A stretch of DNA of 8,025 bases from Betaproteobacteria bacterium (GTDB lineage: Bacteria > Pseudomonadota > Gammaproteobacteria > Burkholderiales > SG8-39). Location: contig VBCT01000076.1 of the NCBI GenBank assembly GCA_005882235.1, forward strand, positions 1 to 8,025, in the 5' to 3' direction. A program made the position numbers and the translations under genes. Position 1 is the stretch's first letter. Each line of letters starts with the position of its first letter. Under the pieces are notes generated by a model. It was given only the letters and a program-made list of their open reading frames with translations. It did no database searches and was not told the DNA's origin. Positions 5,245-8,025 of the stretch are shown here, piece by piece.

Positions 5245-7200
5245 ATGCTCCATCCAACCGGTACTCGCGTTCGTCTCATCGACTCAGTCGTCCGGGGTAG
5301 GTCGCGCAATGAGGGCCCAAGCGCGCCTGAGTATGTGAAGCGTTCCTGGCTGCGCTGTCTCAACGAGTATGGCTTGAATCCCGACTCCGGTGCAGATCCC
5401 GTAGTGGTTTCGCGTCAGGATCTCCTGGCCCGCAAGGAACAGAACCTCGAGCTTGTTTCTTTCGCTGACGTCGAAATGGCGAACCTTTACCAGCAGCTCG
5501 CAGGCTCAGGTTACTCGATCATTCTCACCGATCGCGATGGCGTCTTGCTTTCCTACTATGGCGACCCGAGCTTCAAGCGCGCGGCGTCGCGCACCGGACT
5601 CGTGCCGGGCGCGGCTTGGAGCGAGCGGCACGGCGGCACCAACGGCATGGGGACGTGCCTGCTCGAGCGGGCGCCCGTCATCGTCCACCGCGAGCAGCAC
5701 TTCCTCACCCGCAATACCGGACTGACTTGTTGCGCCGCGCCGGTTTTCGATCCCCGCGGCGAACTCGTCGCGGTGCTGGACGCCTCCGGAGAGTCGGATC
5801 GCGCGCAACAACACACCCTCGTGCTCGTGAACATGTCGGCGCAAATGATCGAAAACCGTTTGTTCCTCCACCGCTTCCGCGACGCCTTCGTCGTGCGCTT
5901 CCACAGCCGACCGGAACTCGTCGGCATGTGGAGCGAAGGGATCATCGCGCTCGACCGTGCCGGCGCGATCACGGCGGCGGACCGCAACGCCCTCTTTCAG
6001 CTCGGCTGCAAGAGCGCGCACGACCTCGTCAATGCACCGCTCGAGCGCGTGTTCAACGTCTCGCTGCCTACTTTGATCCAGCGCAGCCACAAGCAATCGT
6101 TTCACCCGCTGCCGATCTACGAGGCGCGTCACGGCAGTCGCTTCTTCGCCGTCGCGTATGGCCCCGAGTCTGAGCGGCGGGGCCCCGGCGTGACGCACGT
6201 TGCGTTGCGCGGCGAGCCTTCGACCCCGACCGCGAACCGCAGCGCTCTCGATGAGCTGGACTTCGGCGACCCGTTGATGGCGCGCAATATCGAAGCGGCG
6301 AAAAGGGTCCTACCACACGACATCCCGATTCTGCTGCTCGGCGAAACGGGAACCGGCAAGGAGCTTTTCGCGCGCGCCCTGCACGCCGCAAGCGAGCGCT
6401 CCGACAAGCCCTTCGTCGCGGTCAACTGCGCGTCGATGCCCGAAGCCGAGATTCAGATCGAGCTGTTCGGGTGTCGTCCAGGAGGGATCGCCGCTGCAAC
6501 CGCCGAGGGCCAGCCCGGCAAAATCGTACAGGCGGACGGCGGCACGTTGTTCTTGGACGAGATCGGCGACTTGCCGTCTGCGCTCCAGGCTCGACTGCTG
6601 CACGTGTTGGAGGAGCGCGAGGTGATCGCGCCGGGTGCCAAAGCGCCGATCAAGGTCGACATCCGACTGGTGAGCGCGACACACCGCAAGCTGGAGGAGA
6701 AAATCCGGCGCGGCGAGTTTCGCGAGGATCTCTTCTATCGGCTGCAGGGCCTCATGCTGACGCTGCCGCGGCTCGCCGATCGGGCGGACAAGCGCGCGCT
6801 CATCCGACATGTCTTCGCCCAAGAAGCGGCCGCTGCGCCGAAGGCAGCGTTGAGCGAGAATCTGATCGACACGCTCTGCACCGATCAATGGCCGGGCAAC
6901 GTCCGCCAATTGCGCAACGTGCTGCGCGCGATGATTGCGCTCCGCACGAGCGATTTGCTCGAACTAGCCGATCTGCCTTCCGACTACCGTCTCCGCCCGC
7001 AGCCGACGGCGCCTGCGCCCGAGATCGACTCGCTCAATCCGCTCGGAAGAGCGGAGCGCGAGGCGTTGCTCCGGGAGCTGGATCTCGAGCATGGCAACAT
7101 CAGCCACGTCGCGCGCAAGCTCGGCGTCGGCCGCAACACGCTCTACCGGAAAATGCATCGGCTGCACATCAAATGGCCGGTCAAGAAGCCGCTGCACTGA
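5245..7200 (+). CDS. AcoR-like GAF/AAA+/Fis-type regulator with a degenerate GAFTGA loop
   Basis: This is a 651-residue regulator. The N-terminal region has the AcoR-type signature (PEYVKRSWLRCL), then a GAF domain (about 70-205, with GTNGMGTCLLE and LTCCAAPVFDPRGE) and a PAS-like segment (about 220-310). The AAA+ domain (about 335-575) has Walker A GETGTGKE (366-373), Walker B GGTLFLDEIGD (432-442), the arginine-finger stretch REDLFYRL (493-500) and WPGNVRQL (549-556). A Fis-type helix-turn-helix covers about 605-645 (GNISHVARKLGVGRNTLYRKM). These proteins sense a small effector, often an alcohol or ketone, through GAF and drive transcription. Oddly, the GAFTGA loop that contacts sigma-54 reads GGIAAA (413-418) with no length change, so it may not act on sigma-54 polymerase. 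The start is set by AAGGAG (5233-5238). Its position beside xoxF suggests control of the xox genes; this is inferred. Confidence 0.93.
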   Translation: MLHPTGTRVRLIDSVVRGRSRNEGPSAPEYVKRSWLRCLNEYGLNPDSGADPVVVSRQDLLARKEQNLELVSFADVEMANLYQQLAGSGYSIILTDRDGVLLSYYGDPSFKRAASRTGLVPGAAWSERHGGTNGMGTCLLERAPVIVHREQHFLTRNTGLTCCAAPVFDPRGELVAVLDASGESDRAQQHTLVLVNMSAQMIENRLFLHRFRDAFVVRFHSRPELVGMWSEGIIALDRAGAITAADRNALFQLGCKSAHDLVNAPLERVFNVSLPTLIQRSHKQSFHPLPIYEARHGSRFFAVAYGPESERRGPGVTHVALRGEPSTPTANRSALDELDFGDPLMARNIEAAKRVLPHDIPILLLGETGTGKELFARALHAASERSDKPFVAVNCASMPEAEIQIELFGCRPGGIAAATAEGQPGKIVQADGGTLFLDEIGDLPSALQARLLHVLEEREVIAPGAKAPIKVDIRLVSATHRKLEEKIRRGEFREDLFYRLQGLMLTLPRLADRADKRALIRHVFAQEAAAAPKAALSENLIDTLCTDQWPGNVRQLRNVLRAMIALRTSDLLELADLPSDYRLRPQPTAPAPEIDSLNPLGRAEREALLRELDLEHGNISHVARKLGVGRNTLYRKMHRLHIKWPVKKPLH

Positions 7201-7214
7201 CCCCCCAGGGAAGG

Positions 7215-7251
7215 GGCGGGCCGCAAATGCGGCCCGCCGCCCGGCTGTTTT
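7215..7251 (+). terminator. Hairpin terminator between the convergent regulator and porin genes
   Basis: A perfect 10-base-pair GC-rich stem (GGCGGGCCGC, 7215-7224, with GCGGCCCGCC, 7229-7238) closes an AAAT loop 14 bases after the regulator stop. A short T run (7248-7251) follows after a 9-base gap, so it is a less tidy intrinsic terminator than the one at 2455. It probably serves the plus strand. The stem could also end transcripts of the porin gene from the other side, although no T run follows it in that direction. Confidence 0.7.
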
Positions 7252-8025
7252 CAGAAGAAAAGAATCGCACCCAGGGCGATGACGCTATCCTTGTGGTCGC
7301 CACCGGCCTGGTTTTCGGATTTCGTGCTGATGTATTCACCCACCAGATTCAAGCTCTGGGTGAGGCTGTAGTACAGGCCCGCGACCAACGATTTGTTCTT
7401 TTTCACCAAGGTGGGGTTCGTTCCAGCCGACTCGTTTGAAGCCAGATCCAGGCGGCTCTCGCCGTAGCTCACCCCCGGCTTGAACTTCCCGAACTTGTAG
7501 GTTCCCTGCAAATACCCGCCCTTCGACTTGCGCTTTTCCAGCGTAGCGCCCACGACTGCGGCAGCGTCGAAGCCGATCGCCGTCGTGCCGACCCCGTCGC
7601 CGCTGTAGGCATACAGCACGCCTTCGAAGTCGGCGACATTCACCTTGGCACCGAGATCGAACGCCTGACTCGAAACGCTCGAGCCTGCAGGCGCGGTATC
7701 AGTCGGCGCGCCGCGGCTTTTGACTTTTTGGCTCAACGCGCTCGCCCAGGCCTTGCCGCCGACGGTTCCCTTCCATTCGTAGCTCCCCTTGGCCTGAAGA
7801 CCGGGTTGCTCGTGTTGCGTCAGCGCGGCGCTGTTCACAGGAGTACTTGCCGACGGCACAACGTCCATGCCCTGGAACAAGCCGGCTGAATACTGGAAGC
7901 CGCCGGACTTCGGCGAGGTATAGGTGATCTGCGGAATCCAATCGGTGTAGATATAGCCGACGCCGATACGACCGAGGGTGGTGTTGCCGCCGCCGAAGGC
8001 GCCGCCCGATCCCACGCCGAGCAAG
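7251..8025 (-). CDS. Outer-membrane porin, C-terminal part
   Basis: The gene enters from the right edge, and 257 codons are visible up to the TGA at 7251. The sequence alternates polar and hydrophobic residues in the manner of beta strands, with aromatic girdle residues (for example YIYTDWIPQITYTSP, GLYYSLTQSLNLVGEYI). It ends GAILFF, with the terminal phenylalanine recognised by the outer-membrane assembly machinery. This fits the general Gram-negative porin family common in Betaproteobacteria. The N-terminus, signal peptide and constriction-loop residues are partly outside the window, so the solute cannot be inferred. It is convergent with the regulator and may be unrelated to the xox genes. 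Confidence 0.88.
   Translation of the reverse strand, partial: LLGVGSGGAFGGGNTTLGRIGVGYIYTDWIPQITYTSPKSGGFQYSAGLFQGMDVVPSASTPVNSAALTQHEQPGLQAKGSYEWKGTVGGKAWASALSQKVKSRGAPTDTAPAGSSVSSQAFDLGAKVNVADFEGVLYAYSGDGVGTTAIGFDAAAVVGATLEKRKSKGGYLQGTYKFGKFKPGVSYGESRLDLASNESAGTNPTLVKKNKSLVAGLYYSLTQSLNLVGEYISTKSENQAGGDHKDSVIALGAILFF

Noticed and set aside
5506..6198. 230-codon minus-strand frame within the regulator
   Set aside because: It is antisense to the GAF/PAS coding sequence, with no ribosome site or domain signature.
6471..7439. 322-codon plus-strand frame overlapping the regulator in another frame
   Set aside because: It is arginine-rich shadow sequence that crosses the terminator and runs into the porin antisense; the regulator frame carries all conserved AAA+ and HTH motifs.

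Overview
The window looks like a chromosomal piece of a GC-rich Gram-negative methylotroph. A betaproteobacterium is most likely, judging from the XoxF sequence style, the porin ending in phenylalanine and the codon use, but the taxon is an inference. The core is a lanthanide-type methanol oxidation (xox) cluster on the minus strand. It reads right to left: xoxF (4318-2510), a strong stem-loop terminator (2485-2455), a c-type cytochrome of the XoxG kind (2432-2034), a periplasmic pentapeptide-repeat protein (2037-1225), xoxJ (1228-308) and the start of gfa (218 to the window edge).

Right of xoxF lie a 287-base non-coding region with two dyads, then a small secreted four-cysteine protein of unknown function on the minus strand (4968-4606). 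Next comes a 276-base divergent intergenic region, and then an AcoR-like enhancer-binding-type regulator on the plus strand (5245-7200). A hairpin terminator follows the regulator. The last feature is the 3' part of a convergent outer-membrane porin gene (8025-7251), which runs off the window.

How the parts fit: XoxF oxidises methanol in the periplasm using PQQ and a lanthanide. The cytochrome takes the electrons. XoxJ is the periplasmic binding-protein-like partner thought to help XoxF maturation. Gfa links the formaldehyde product to glutathione in the cytoplasm. The pentapeptide protein sits between the cytochrome and xoxJ with 4-base start/stop overlaps on both sides, so it is probably made with them and acts in the same compartment.

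The points most worth a second look are: the regulator has intact ATPase motifs but its GAFTGA loop reads GGIAAA; a perfect 7-7-7 inverted repeat lies upstream of xoxF where no sigma-54 promoter is visible; a strong terminator separates xoxF from the rest of its operon; and two uncharacterised periplasmic proteins (pentapeptide-repeat and four-cysteine) accompany a XoxF system. No mobile element, CRISPR array, tRNA or rRNA was seen.
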